Source: Pipra filicauda
Taxonomy: Eukaryota; Chordata; Aves; Passeriformes; Pipridae
Length of the DNA: 64,000 bases
Direction: 5' to 3'
Assembly (NCBI RefSeq): GCF_003945595.2
Contig: NW_024104909.1
Span: 1,426,001 to 1,490,000, forward strand
How positions within the stretch are numbered: the first letter of the stretch is position 1; every line of letters begins with the position of its first letter. Under the pieces are notes generated by a model. The model saw only the letters and a list, made by a program, of their open reading frames with translations, had not been told where the DNA came from and did not search any database. Below, in pieces: positions 1-11,387 of the stretch. The position numbers and the translations under genes are program-made.

Positions 1-2030
1 AGTCTTGATACACCAAGCAATGATCTGTTCTTTCAAATTCAGCATTAATAACGTTTTCTGTGGGTTTTGTTTGTTTCATTGTTATTGTGGGGGTTTGGTT
101 TTGTTTGCTTTTTGTTGTTTGCTTTTTGTTGTTTACTTTTTCCCCCAAAACAAAAGGCAGCCTCCCAAAATGTAATCAATAACTTGCTCCCAATTGAACT
201 CGTCTTCTTTCTTCCAGTGGTATTCACATACCTGGGACAGGGAATATGGAATGCTAGGTATGATCTAATTTAGTAGTAGAAATTGCCACCTCTTTTTAAT
301 TAATTATCGATTGGGGGAATTTGTGTGCTGAGTTTAATCAAGTTTGATGAGAGTAGATAACTTCAGTCAGTTTGTTTGAATTTAAGATATATAAAACTGA
401 TGCAGGGCATACTAGGAGTGGAACTTTCCCATAGGAGCAACCAATATCATCCCTGGAGCTTGGAATTCAAACTACAACTCCATTTTACTGGAGTTGCTGA
501 ATTACAAAGTTTTATGCGGCAACAAAGATTTTGACCTTAAAAAAATTATAAGTTTAGCATTATCATCACTGTAGATAACTGGATATGTCCTGGAAACGAT
601 GCAGACACTACTGTTCACTGAGAAATAAAAGGTGATACAGCCACTGTCAGCTGAAGCCTGAGGTTTAGCTGCTGAGTGGGGGAAAAATAGAGCTGCCTTC
701 GAAGGTGGGAGCTCCTTTGTTCTCAGTGAGGAAAATACTCTGCCCAAGATAGTTTCCTGTAGGAAGATTGGGAGAAAAGTCTTACAGGACTTTCATTTGA
801 AAATCTCACCAATTATTTCAAGTTAATTATTCTAAAATATTTAAATAATCCGATAATAGACTCATAAGTCTATTTAGAAATTATACCACAAAAAAGTTAA
901 AGGTCTCATTGCTTTCCTCTTCAATCTCACTGTGAGTACTTGGGCTATGTAGTATTAATAAAATGCCTCTTTGCTCTGGTGATACCAATTATTCCATGGT
1001 CTATGAGGTTACACTATTAAAGTTTCTGATATTCTGAATTTTAATCCTATTAGCTTAGTCCCTGAAGAGTCATCTCCCTCCTTGGTGTGTTCATCCTCCA
1101 TGTATTTCAAGAAGGTTATTGTTCCCCTCTGTGATTATTTAGTCAAGGTATTACACATTAAGTCTTTAATTGTTTCTTCTGAAGAAATCCCTTTAGCCCA
1201 ATTTGTGGCTTAAGTATTTGTGCTTATTGACCAAAGTGCATCTTCAGTACAAATGGATGCTCTTACTGCTAAAGGAGCTTTAAATCAACAGGCCAGCTTT
1301 CAAGTGCTTATGTTAAGCTTTCTCTTAGCCCTAAGGTTGGTTCAGTTCCACACCCACCTGATGGGTTTTCACATTTTTTGTACTTGTTTTTTAGCCTGGG
1401 GTGATAAACAGGTACCCTTGACATACCCTTAATTTATGCCTCAGTTTCCTTGTGTATAAATACCTAGAATAATCGCAGATGGGTTTCAAGAGTCCATGTG
1501 TTCCTATTTCATACCAAAAAAAGAGGGTATTGTAAAAGTTAGATGCAAAGAATACTATGTAAGAAAGTAAGAAAATAGATAAAATTCAAGAAGAAATTAA
1601 AAAAAAAAAAGACATCCAGATGTGTAATTTGGTGGGTTTTATTCGTACAACTCTGATATTAAGAGCTGGATTTCTGTTAGATGAATCACCAGCATAAGGT
1701 GTTGAAACCTTTCATCTGATCTTGGCAGATCTGCTGGGCCACATCCTCAACAGCACTGAAGGCAGTGATGTTCTAGTGCCTACAAACATCTGTAATCTCA
1801 GAAGAGATCATCTTTGAGGAAAACCATGCAAGGCGATGCTGTGTACTGAGTACGGGGAGATCTGTCTCTTTAAGCACGGAGATATTACAGTTCTATTAAA
1901 TAATTTAAAAACTCTATTTATTGGTAAAAGCTGCAATGTGGTGCATTCATTCTGCATTAAAAGACTTTGAGTAATAGCTTTAAACTTGATACCTAAATTT
2001 AATGGTTTGCCTACGTGGTACAGAAATGAT
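1..2030. other. AT-rich non-coding stretch
   Basis: I see no gene here. The stretch is AT-rich, with short open frames of up to about 80 codons that lack splice support or recognisable protein character. It starts with a T/G-rich low-complexity patch (about 55-145) and has a 12-base A run near 1599-1610. A GTGAGT sequence near 911 has no convincing exon before it. Confidence 0.6.
104..145 (+). repeat. 14-bp tandem repeat, T/G-rich
   Basis: The unit TTTGCTTTTTGTTG occurs at 104-117 and again at 118-131, followed by a decayed third copy starting TTTACTTTTT. It lies inside a T/G-rich low-complexity patch and is most simply explained by replication slippage. Confidence 0.8.
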
Positions 2031-2230
2031 CCATCAAAATATAATAGCTAATGCTGTGAATGTGTTATTCCAGCTGCTGTAGAAGCCAGCATTATTATTA
2101 AATTTAATGGCTTTACTCCAGATTCTATGGCATTTAATTACTCCCTTGTGTGGTTTGCACCACACAGGTGCATCTGTTTAAACACTCATGATAAATAAAG
2201 GGCAGCCCTTTAAAGCTAGGAGATGCAGAG
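2031..2230. promoter_or_regulatory. Possible regulatory element with paired RUNX-type sites
   Basis: At 2147-2166 an 8-bp perfect inverted repeat, TGTGTGGT / ACCACACA, surrounds a 4-base spacer. Each arm contains the TGTGGT core bound by RUNX proteins, so the sites converge. A CAGGTG E-box overlaps the right arm at 2165-2170, and a second CANNTG sequence follows at 2171-2176. The flanks contain several ATTA/TAAT homeodomain-type cores. This dense grouping resembles a vertebrate enhancer, but the motifs are short and conservation cannot be judged from one sequence. Confidence 0.3.
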
Positions 2231-2289
2231 GCTGTATCTCAGTTTTAAACAGATCATTCAGGGCTGATTAAAATGCAATAGATAAAAGT

Positions 2290-2980
2290 GCTGGTGATGC
2301 AGAGCATGGTGGCAGACGGCTGTGGGCCCCTGGCAGGGTTTGGGGGAGAGGTTTTTGGAGGGCTGAGGGGGGTTACATTGATCACTGCTCTGGCAGGCGA
2401 GCTCACCTACCCTTTGTCTGTGAGCACACAGGTGTCACGGCTTTGGACCTCACACCCGGGGCCGTCAGTTTAAAGCCTCATTTGCCAAGTGAGCCCACCT
2501 GCAATTCCCCTTCCTCTTCTGGGTGGGTGGAGCCCAGCTCTCCACAATTATCTCTATGCATCCAAAAAGGTCCTGTCATAGAATCCAAAGCCTGACACCA
2601 GACCCAGAGCCAGGCTTTGATGTGCACGATGCTCCCCCTGCATCCCTCTCTGCGACTGGCAACATAAAGGAGAACATCCCTCGGGACGTTTTCCCCTCCA
2701 GCTGCGCTCCCAGGGTTCTGAAGTCATGCTTGACCTCGCCCACTTAATGCTTTACACCCACAGGTGCCCTTCCCACCCCTCAAATCGCTGCCACTCCCCA
2801 AGAGCCGCTTTATATGCGGTTTCCATGGGGTTGAGCCAGTCCCCCGCTCTGCCCAGGGAACTGGAGTCTCCTGCACACCGCGGGCTCCTCCTGCTGATGG
2901 AGCATCGGCTTCCTGCGGCTTGAAGGACCAGCGTAAGTGACAAAAACTGCACATCCGACGAGTTCGGTCGTGAGGGTAGT
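2290..2980. promoter_or_regulatory. Local GC- and CpG-richer patch
   Basis: I count roughly two dozen CpG dinucleotides in about 690 bases, against long stretches elsewhere with almost none. Composition changes sharply from the AT-rich flanks. Several frames stay open on both strands here, which GC-rich DNA does by chance. It could be a weak CpG island, a promoter, an enhancer or an exon-bearing segment. It contains the splice-like interval at 2764-2932. Confidence 0.35.
2764..2932 (+). other. Candidate exon, open frame with GTAAGT donor
   Basis: The interval follows a CAG acceptor-like site at 2761-2763 and ends at a GTAAGTG donor at 2933. One frame is open through all 56 codons plus one base and would encode a proline- and serine-rich segment; unspliced, it stops at TGA shortly after the donor. 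The acceptor is weak, with only a partly pyrimidine tract. High local GC keeps other frames open too, so openness is poor evidence. It could be a non-coding first exon or chance. No protein family is recognised. Confidence 0.18.
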
Positions 2981-5900
2981 TAGCTGTTCCCTTTTTTATT
3001 ATAATTACTTGGAATTATGTGGCATTCTTGCCCCTCTGCCCCAGGGCACAGCTCTTTCAAATCCGGGTAGTCTTAGGGACTTCATCTAAACTTTGTAAAG
3101 ACTGGCATGACTGCACCCTTTAGTGTTTGTAATTTCTTGGTTTCTTATCTCTCATGGCAGAATTCTTCTTGTAAGACCCATCCAATTGTTCATCTAACTC
3201 CTGGTCATTGACGTAGGGTATACACAGTGCTTGGTTTACTTGGGGCCTCACTGCAAATTAAATATAAATTAACTATTCCTCCTTTACTCTAGCTGGTAGC
3301 TCTGCAGAGGTATAGCAGACTTTTTTTCCCCTTTTCACTTTCTAAGAATGACTAAGGTACTCCTTCCCTTGGTCCTGTTTTGTAGAGGATACTAGACTGA
3401 TTTATTTCCATAAAGAAGAGCATAAGGGGTTATAATTCTCTTGCTTTAAAAATGCATTCTGGACATTTAAGACATTAATCAAATGAAGGCTAGTGATTAG
3501 AAAGCATCAATATTCAAACGAGAGAGGAAAAGAGAGCAAGATGTGAAATGTCTTTTCATTCTAGGTTTGTTTTTTTCCCCCCTGGCCTTCCTACCTTCCA
3601 CTTCAGTGTATCTTTAAAAATATTTATTTCACCACAGTTGCATTCTGAGCATAACACACCAATGAAATAAGTGATACTAAGAATGAACAATGGGCACTTT
3701 AGGGGGTTAAGAGTCTTTTACCTGAAATACTGGACTCATTTTTGAGGCTGATCTGAGCAGCTCTGCATTACTCTGTTCTGCTGCCCTCAGGCAGGTATGA
3801 AAGTATTAACCTGCTTTACATAATAGCAGATAGTCAGGTGCTAGTTGTGGCACTAGAAGCTGTATTTTATTCCTTGGATTAGATACTGCCTGTTGTACTT
3901 TCTTGGAATTTCTGCTCTCTCTGTTATAAATTGCTCATACAGCACTGAGGCACCTGAGATGGTGCATGTATAAATGAAACTAGATAGTAGCCCTGCCCTT
4001 GCTGTTTGATAGCGGGAACAGGAGGAGACAATTAACCTACCTATGTTTGTTAGACACTGGAAGGGTTTTATAATTGTGTTGTAAAAGGCTCTGACAGATT
4101 GTGACATATCTTTCAATCCCATGTGAAACTGAACCTCCATCAATCATGAGATGCTCTCACAAAAGGCAGAGACAGCTTCTATCTGCTTCATGACTGAAGG
4201 AAATGAGATCTCTTCCTTTCAGGACTGATGTCTGGAGGAAAATGAACTTGCTGAAAACTGGTTAGGATTTCATGTTTTATTTCCTCTGGAGTATCTGTGA
4301 CAATAACTTACCCCCTGCCCTGGATCTTGGCCTTTTTTTGTGGCTCAGGTGGTAACAGACACCCACAGTTGCACTTAATTTTCTTCCTTTGGCTACGATG
4401 TGAAGATTATCTTTTGCTGTGGGGGAACTCTGTAGCTCAGTTATTTCTACTTCTGCTGCTTCCAGGTTGACCTAAACTGATGACTTTTTTTGTGGACTCT
4501 ACCAACTCTTCACTTGGTTAAGCGGTTTATTAACATGTTTTGGTTTGACCTGACTCCCTCTTTACTCCTGTAGCACAGACAGAGCTTTTGACTGATAGAG
4601 CTATTTATTGTATATGTGGATTCTGGAAGTATTTGTTGGCCCTAGTTCTGATCAAGGTTCTGTTCCATTAAGCTTTTTCAAGGCCCCTCCTTCAGAAAGA
4701 CGCCAGGCAGGCAAAGAAAAGGGATGAGATGTCTGAGAAAGTGAGAGCAACAAAGTGTGAGAAGGAAACAAAGCTACTTAAAAGGGGATTTGAATGAGGC
4801 TGTGCTGAAGGCAGGGAGGTGAGGAGGCACTGAAGCCAGCAGAGGGTGTGAGATGAAGGTGCTGGGTGGACTGGAAGAATATTCAGGTGACAGTCACCGT
4901 GCCTGAACAGGGGCTGGATGTTACAGCAGCTCCTTTAGCTCTTCCAGCCGTCTCATTTGTGCCTTTGTCTTCTCCTACTTCTTCAGCAAGTAGCATTTCC
5001 AGTATTATGATGATAATGTTCACTTTTTTAGCTGAATATCTCTCTGAAATCCCTGATAACATTTGTCTTGGCTTCACTGATCAAGATCTTATTGTTAACT
5101 GGAATAGTACTGGATAAAGGAACAAAAAAAAAAAAAAACCAACAAAAAACTCGTGAGTTTGGTGAGAGCCAATTGCTGCATTTTTCAAGCTGCTTGTTTT
5201 GATTTGCCAGTGACTCCCCTGCAGTCCTGTGCTTTATCACTGTTCACAGATGTGCCAGTGAATTTGGGAGATATCTAAGAGTTGCAAAGTGAATTTTTGC
5301 TCAGAGACTGAGGAGAAGAGAGCAAAGGGCTCTAAGTCTGAGCTCCTTCACAAACGTGCCTTGGTAATACAAATAACTTTGTCTCAAGGCATCACAGCTG
5401 TTGCTGCCAAAACTCTGAAGTCTGTTCCTAGCATGAAATGTAATGATGAATGAAATTAAGGTTTTGGAGCTGCCAGTACACTATTAGGCCTCAGACACAG
5501 ATGGTATGATAGAAAGTGCCACAATCCTAATTTCTTAGGCAGAAATAGTATTTGTGGAAAATAGTTTTGTTGGTGGTACTGTGTAGGAAAACCAGACCTT
5601 CAAACCTGTAGAAGGCAGGAGATTTGTGTATCCTTACAGAGGTGCTTCAAATAATTTTCCTGTGTGCTTTTTTTTGTCCTCTTTCTTTTCCCCCTTAAGG
5701 AATCAGACTGAACTTGGTATAGAAACATTTAAGAAGAAGAGTTTCAGAAGCTGGTCTCTGCTAGTCCATATTTCTGCACATTCTTACGTACATTGCTTAT
5801 TAAAAATTCTGCAAGGATGATTAAGTGGAAAGAAAGAGGAAATAAAAGTACCTTTCAATACCTTCTTTCCTCATTCCTTGTGTGTACTTGCCTGGTTGGA

Positions 5901-8900
5901 GTGGGGATCAATTAGTTGCAAGCCAATTTGAAACAAGTGGTAAAAAGTGCTACTTCATTGGAAATGGCACCTGTATTAAAATATAGCAAGGGTGAAGAAA
6001 GCAAGACCTACTTGTCTTCTTGCCTGAGGCCATGTGATAAGACAAGCAGATATGTAATATTGACTATACCAGCTACCAGCAGCTTGAGGGGAAGGCATTT
6101 ATTTATTTTATGACCAGGGATGCTGAAGGAAGAGTCTAATGACTTCCTGTGCTGGTTATATTGCATTAAAAAGTCTATAAAAGAGATGTAAATACATCCT
6201 TATCCTTGCTCCCATCCTTATCTATCAATGTGTTTTGACTGCAGCGTGGGATCATCAGGGCCCTGAGAGCACTAATGAACTTTAATGGCACAGAGAGGCC
6301 TCAGCAGGTCTTCTCCCACCTGCTGGGTGCTGAACAGTCCTAGTAATTTGGCAGGATGATACAGAGATTCCAGAGATCTTCCAATCACAAAAGGTTGCCA
6401 GTTTCTTATGATGTTTTGAGAGCATATAGCAAAATATTTCATTTTTAAGGGCAGGTATTTGAAGGTAACGAGCTTTCTGAGTGACACCTCCTGTTACTTA
6501 GCATTCTTTGCCCAGTTTCTATAGTCCACAAGATATTCTGGATGATCTGTCCAGGGCTGGGTGTCTTTGTGAGACTGTTATTATAAGGATTTACACTGCA
6601 AAGAGTGTTCAGTTTGTTAGCTGGTGTTGATGTTGCTGTGAAAGCTGCTGTAGAAGTGTTGTGCCAAGCAGCTTTGCAGTGTGACACTCAGTGCCTGGAC
6701 TCTGTTACATTTAGTAAAACAGATCTGGTTTCCCTAAGCTGGGTTTGGGTGTTATTTGTAGTGACTTGATTTTCCTGGAAGCAACAACTTGCTGAAGAAA
6801 AGCATTAACCCCCTTCAAGCTTTTCACTGGAATTCAAAATGCAGGTTGTACAGGTCTCAAGGATTGTGAACCAGCCTGAGATGTGCTGAAAATTCTTTCT
6901 CCAACAGAAGCTGTTATTTCATACCAATTAAAAGTGTTAAACCAAAAATTAACACTTTTAAGAGGGATTAATGTAACATAAATAAATACACTCTGGCTTG
7001 TAAATTTAAACTTTATATTGCTTTTATATATGAGATAAAATACAGAACAGGCTTTGAAATAAGCAAGTATTGTCTTTTGCAACCAGTGAAAATTTACTCT
7101 GTTCAAATTGGCTGGTTTAAGATTTACAGGCTTGACCATGGCTGGCAGTTGACTTTTGACTGAACATCCCTCAAAATTCCCAACGTGTGGCCTGTGCTCC
7201 CTTCAAGGATCAACAAAGGGAGAAAATGTTCTGAATACCTTTGGCTGATCTGCACAAAAATGATGAAACCAACCCTCAGCAGACTTCTTAGAGGTGCAGT
7301 GTGAAGGTTGCTTTGAAACTTGTATTAAAGTGCTGTCACTCTGATATATTCAACCCCAAAGTATCAAATTAGGAAGTCTTTACCAATCCATGAATGGCAT
7401 AATTTGTGCCCTTGTCCAGTCTTTACTGCACTACAGAAGTACAGTCTGCCAGCCAACAAATGACAACGCTGAGGTGCTTCCCAGGCTTCTACTGTATATT
7501 TGTTCTCTCTCTTTGTTTTCAAATGAGCAGTACAAGTACTTAAAAATACTTCTTTTGTGAGGGAGATTTTACAGTTTAAGGGCATGTAAACTGGAAATTA
7601 AGTTTGCTTAGGTATGTTTAATGTGACTGTGTGAGCAATATTCCATCACAGCCAGGGGCCTTTCAGATATCTGACATCAAGGCACTCAGTCAGGTGCAAA
7701 TGGCTGAGAAAAGCTCTCTTCCAGAGGACTTAAAACAGCAGGAGAGGAAACATAAGCTGTTTATTATCTACTTAGGAGTTTTCCATTTGTGTGTGTGTTC
7801 AAATTAGTGGGAGCAGTGATTCCAGGCTTTGTGTCTGTAGCCCCATCCTGTGGAGTGTGAGGGAGAAAGGGATGCTGTCCAGGGGTGCTGCACCAACACT
7901 TACACACAGGGCTGTGTAATCCTGTCAGTCTGTCACTCAAGGGACTCTAAATCCATACAGTGGGTTTGCAGGGGGCAGCTGTGCCAAAATCGATTCTGAC
8001 CTTCTGATCTCAGCAGGTCTGAGTTGCCACTGGAATTTTGTGGGTTTTGTCCTGCCACCTATGGCATTTCATTCACCAGTGTGTAATATTTCCTCACCTG
8101 ACTTTTATGACCCTGACCTTTTGAAACAATAAGTATAATCACCTTTTTAAACCCTTCTTCTCTGCAACAATTTTTTTTGGAAGGGAAGATATTTTTTAAA
8201 ATTATCCCTTTTCAACCCCCGTAGTGCTTGCAGTCTTCCAGCAGTGGTTTGTTCCTCCTGGCCATTCAAGTTTCTCTGTAGAGGAAATATAGGGAAGACC
8301 TGGAATTTTGATGCCTTATATATGTTTTTAAATGTGGCAGGCTGTGTTTATAAAGCCTATGGTAGCAGGATTTCTTTTAGTGGGTTCTCTTTATAAAAAC
8401 TTAGTCTGGTTTGTAAGAGTTACTCAGAAAGTGATGGTGAGTAGAGTAATGCTGATAATGGCTCTCCTGATGCAACAAGAAAATTTGAGGTGGCTTTGTG
8501 TAAAAATCACAACACTTTTTTTTTTTTTTGTTTGTGTTTCTAATATGAGCCACTGCAGAGCTGATTCTATTACTCTGCTCTACAAAAAGTGATTGTTTTT
8601 TGCAGCTGCTTGAGAACTGAAATTCAAATTCCTCAAAACATTTTTGTTATCCATTAAATGGAAGATTTGAAATTTGGTCTGAAAAACATGGGGAAGGCAG
8701 TAGGTGACATGAATAGTTCCTACTAATAACTAACTTGAAGGGATGTTTGACAAGCTTGTTCAAAGGTTGTGCTGAGACAAGGATGGAGGTGGGTTACACA
8801 ACAGAACTCATACTTAATGTAGACCACAGAAAAACCAGCCATTTGATTGCAAATTAATCCCATTGGTTAGTTAATTACCAGATTCTATCCTAGAGACACA

Positions 8901-11335
8901 CTGGTGACATTAAAACAAACCAGCTCATCCGGTTAAATCCTTAATTTCTCTGCTCTAACATTATTAAGAGTTTAAAATTATCAATAAGGGGAAACTCAGG
9001 ACTTGGATGTTAAACACTGTTTAATCAGAATCCATAGTGTGAACTGATGGTAGGCAAGATTTCTAATTAAGAAGGATTTCAAAGTGTTACCAGAAATTAT
9101 GTGGGATACTCTACTTTCTTGGGAGGGATTTCAAGTCTGCTGCTTACATGGGGAGTTCATGAAGGATAATAGAGGGAGAGTTCCCACCCATGCAATGATT
9201 TTTTAGCAAGAAAAGTACTGGATCAACAAAGGGAAGAACTATCTTCTTTAACGTATCTAATAAAAGATACAATTTTTTGTTTTGACTTAAATTTGTTGAA
9301 TTGTAGATTTAAAAGTGTCTTTGTGTACAACTGCTTTGATTTAGGGAAGGAGATTTGGGAAGTGAATTAAAGCACACGTATATATCTGTCACAATGGTGC
9401 ATGTCTGTGATAACATACATAACAATGACCCTGAAGGTGGGGCTCTGACCTGTCAGCAGTGAGGGATTGTGGCAGCAGGAATGGAAATTAATGTGTTATC
9501 CTGCACAAAATGCAACTTGCAGCTTTGGAGAGAAACTTGAGGCTGGTTTTGATCCTTCAGGGCAGATGGTAGAAACAAACCACAAATCTTTAAGCTGAAG
9601 CCCTGGCACATTTCTGGTAGAGTTTCATGGGGATGTTCTGGTGTCTAATAGGTTCTCAATACTTAACAATCAGCAATATACCCTGTTTAGATTTTTCTTT
9701 TGACCATCATAGCAGATGTAACTGTAGAATAAGAGTAGAATAAGTTTATAAGAAAACCTGAAGCTATGAACAATGGAGTCAGTGTCTCTAGTGTTTGTCA
9801 GTGAACATAAAACAACAGTAAAGAATAATGAAATATTTATGAAACTTCAGAAGTAATTACAATGTTAAGGTGCAGAGTTTAATTTGGAAGCAGTTGCAAA
9901 ATAAATGAAAAATTAATTTTTCCAGACTTACTGGTTCATTTTTAGGCTTATTAAAAAATAACTTGGCCTCCTTGTAGCAATAAGATGTGCCAAATTACCT
10001 GATTAATGTAAACTTACAATTCTGTCCTCCATCTATTAGAGTAATTTTACAAGTGGGTAGGTTGTCTGTAATTCCTTTTGTCTTTTTTTTTTTTTTCTAT
10101 CAGAGCACACACAAAAAGAGAGATGAGTTTTACTGCTGACTGTAATGCCTTTCTTTGGCAGGACTGGCATTTTATGTTCCCTTGCACCATGAATGGACTT
10201 AAAGAATCTGTGTTTTCAGTGTGGAGAAGACACACATCAGAGGGCTTTAAATCAGGAGATTAGTCTCACATTGGCTTTGCAAACCGAGGTGAGCTAAGGG
10301 AATGCAACAAGTTTTCCATTAAATTAAACATCATAGTGCTCTGATGTAAATGCCCTTCTGAGGTAATTCCCATAATTTTACTCGTTAAGACACTGAAATC
10401 AATGAACATTTCAAACTTCTGTGTTATGGTGGCTGTGAAATGGCTGAGCTGAATTGCAGAATTATTTGGGAATGGTCTAACTCTGCTTACACCAAAACTT
10501 CCTGTTTCAATGGGAGCACAGTTAGGTAACAATACATAATCTCTTGCTGATCTGTCCTTGAAACCTGAAATTCAGTGTTTTCTTGGAAGAATCCAGGTAA
10601 TTTTCAGGTTTAAAGTCTGAGAGATTAAGTAGGATCCAAATAATGCACCATCCTGCAGGGGGTGTTCACCCCCTGAACCGAAACAGCTGTCCTTGATAGT
10701 TCAAGTTGCTTATTTGTAAAGTGGATACAATAAAATAAACCTTCTTTACATCTAAGTCTTGTGAGACTCAGTGAGGAGGAGTTTTTTCCCTTTCCACCTC
10801 TGACCAAAACCCTCTATCCACTCCCTGGTATCCAAATCTCTTGGCTCCTGGGTGGCACTTGGTGGAGGTCAGGCTTTCCCTGAGGAAACAACACCGTTTC
10901 CTCCTGGTTCAGTGTGTTTTGTTGATGCACAAGAGGTGGAAATGTCACTCAGTCTGAGCACATGGTGTCTCAACATGCCTATTTTGTTATATTTATCATA
11001 TATTACAGTCCAAGAGGAGATGCTGGTTAGGGTTGGACTGACTCCTGGCAGTGGTGTTGCATGTGATACCCGTGTAAGTCTGGTTGGTCTGTGGTGTTGG
11101 TGGTACTATTGCATTTTTTTAGCAATGTTTTCAAACAGAAATGCCTTGAAAGCAGTTTGTGCAAAAATTCCCGAGGGCTCAAAGCACTTTGTTACTCAGT
11201 TTGACAACACCTTCCTGGTAAATGGCCTCTTAGATTTTAGTGCCTCGTGCTAATGGCTTTGTTTGGCTTGGGATCAGTTTGGTGAAAGGTTCTGTGAGGA
11301 AGCAACACGGGCTTGAATCTAGAAATGCTCTTTAG
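2981..11335. other. Long non-coding stretch
   Basis: No gene is supported in these 8.4 kb. Short open frames are scattered on both strands without convincing splice pairs. Low-complexity items are an A run at 5124-5138 and T runs at 8516-8529 and 10083-10096. The only strong structural feature is the inverted repeat at 6928-6961. I recognise no interspersed repeat. Confidence 0.6.
6928..6961. repeat. Perfect 13-bp inverted repeat (hairpin/cruciform)
   Basis: The arm TTAAAAGTGTTAA at 6928-6940 is matched exactly by its reverse complement at 6949-6961, with an 8-base A-rich loop. A perfect 13-bp pair with such a short loop is unlikely by chance at a given place, though AT-rich DNA raises the odds across 64 kb. 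No flanking duplication identifying it as a mobile element was seen. Confidence 0.85.
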
Positions 11336-11387
11336 GTATAAAGTGACTTCTGTCAGAAGAAGAGGAGGGAGAGAACATGGCCAAGAG
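11336..11387 (+). other. Candidate exon with ATG next to a GTGAGT donor
   Basis: A CTTTAG acceptor-like end precedes 11336, and the interval ends CAAGAG before GTGAGTTC, close to the donor consensus. The 52 bases are purine-rich (AGAAGAAGAGGAGG), resembling splicing-enhancer sequence. One frame is open (one leading base plus 17 codons). An ATG at 11377 sits in good initiation context, AAC before and G after, and would start with Met-Ala-Lys before splicing out. No downstream partner exon is established; it may be a decoy. Confidence 0.22.

Noticed and set aside
10852..11253. 133-codon plus-strand open frame
   Set aside because: No matched acceptor or donor and no recognisable domain; the listed start is not clearly an ATG in good context.
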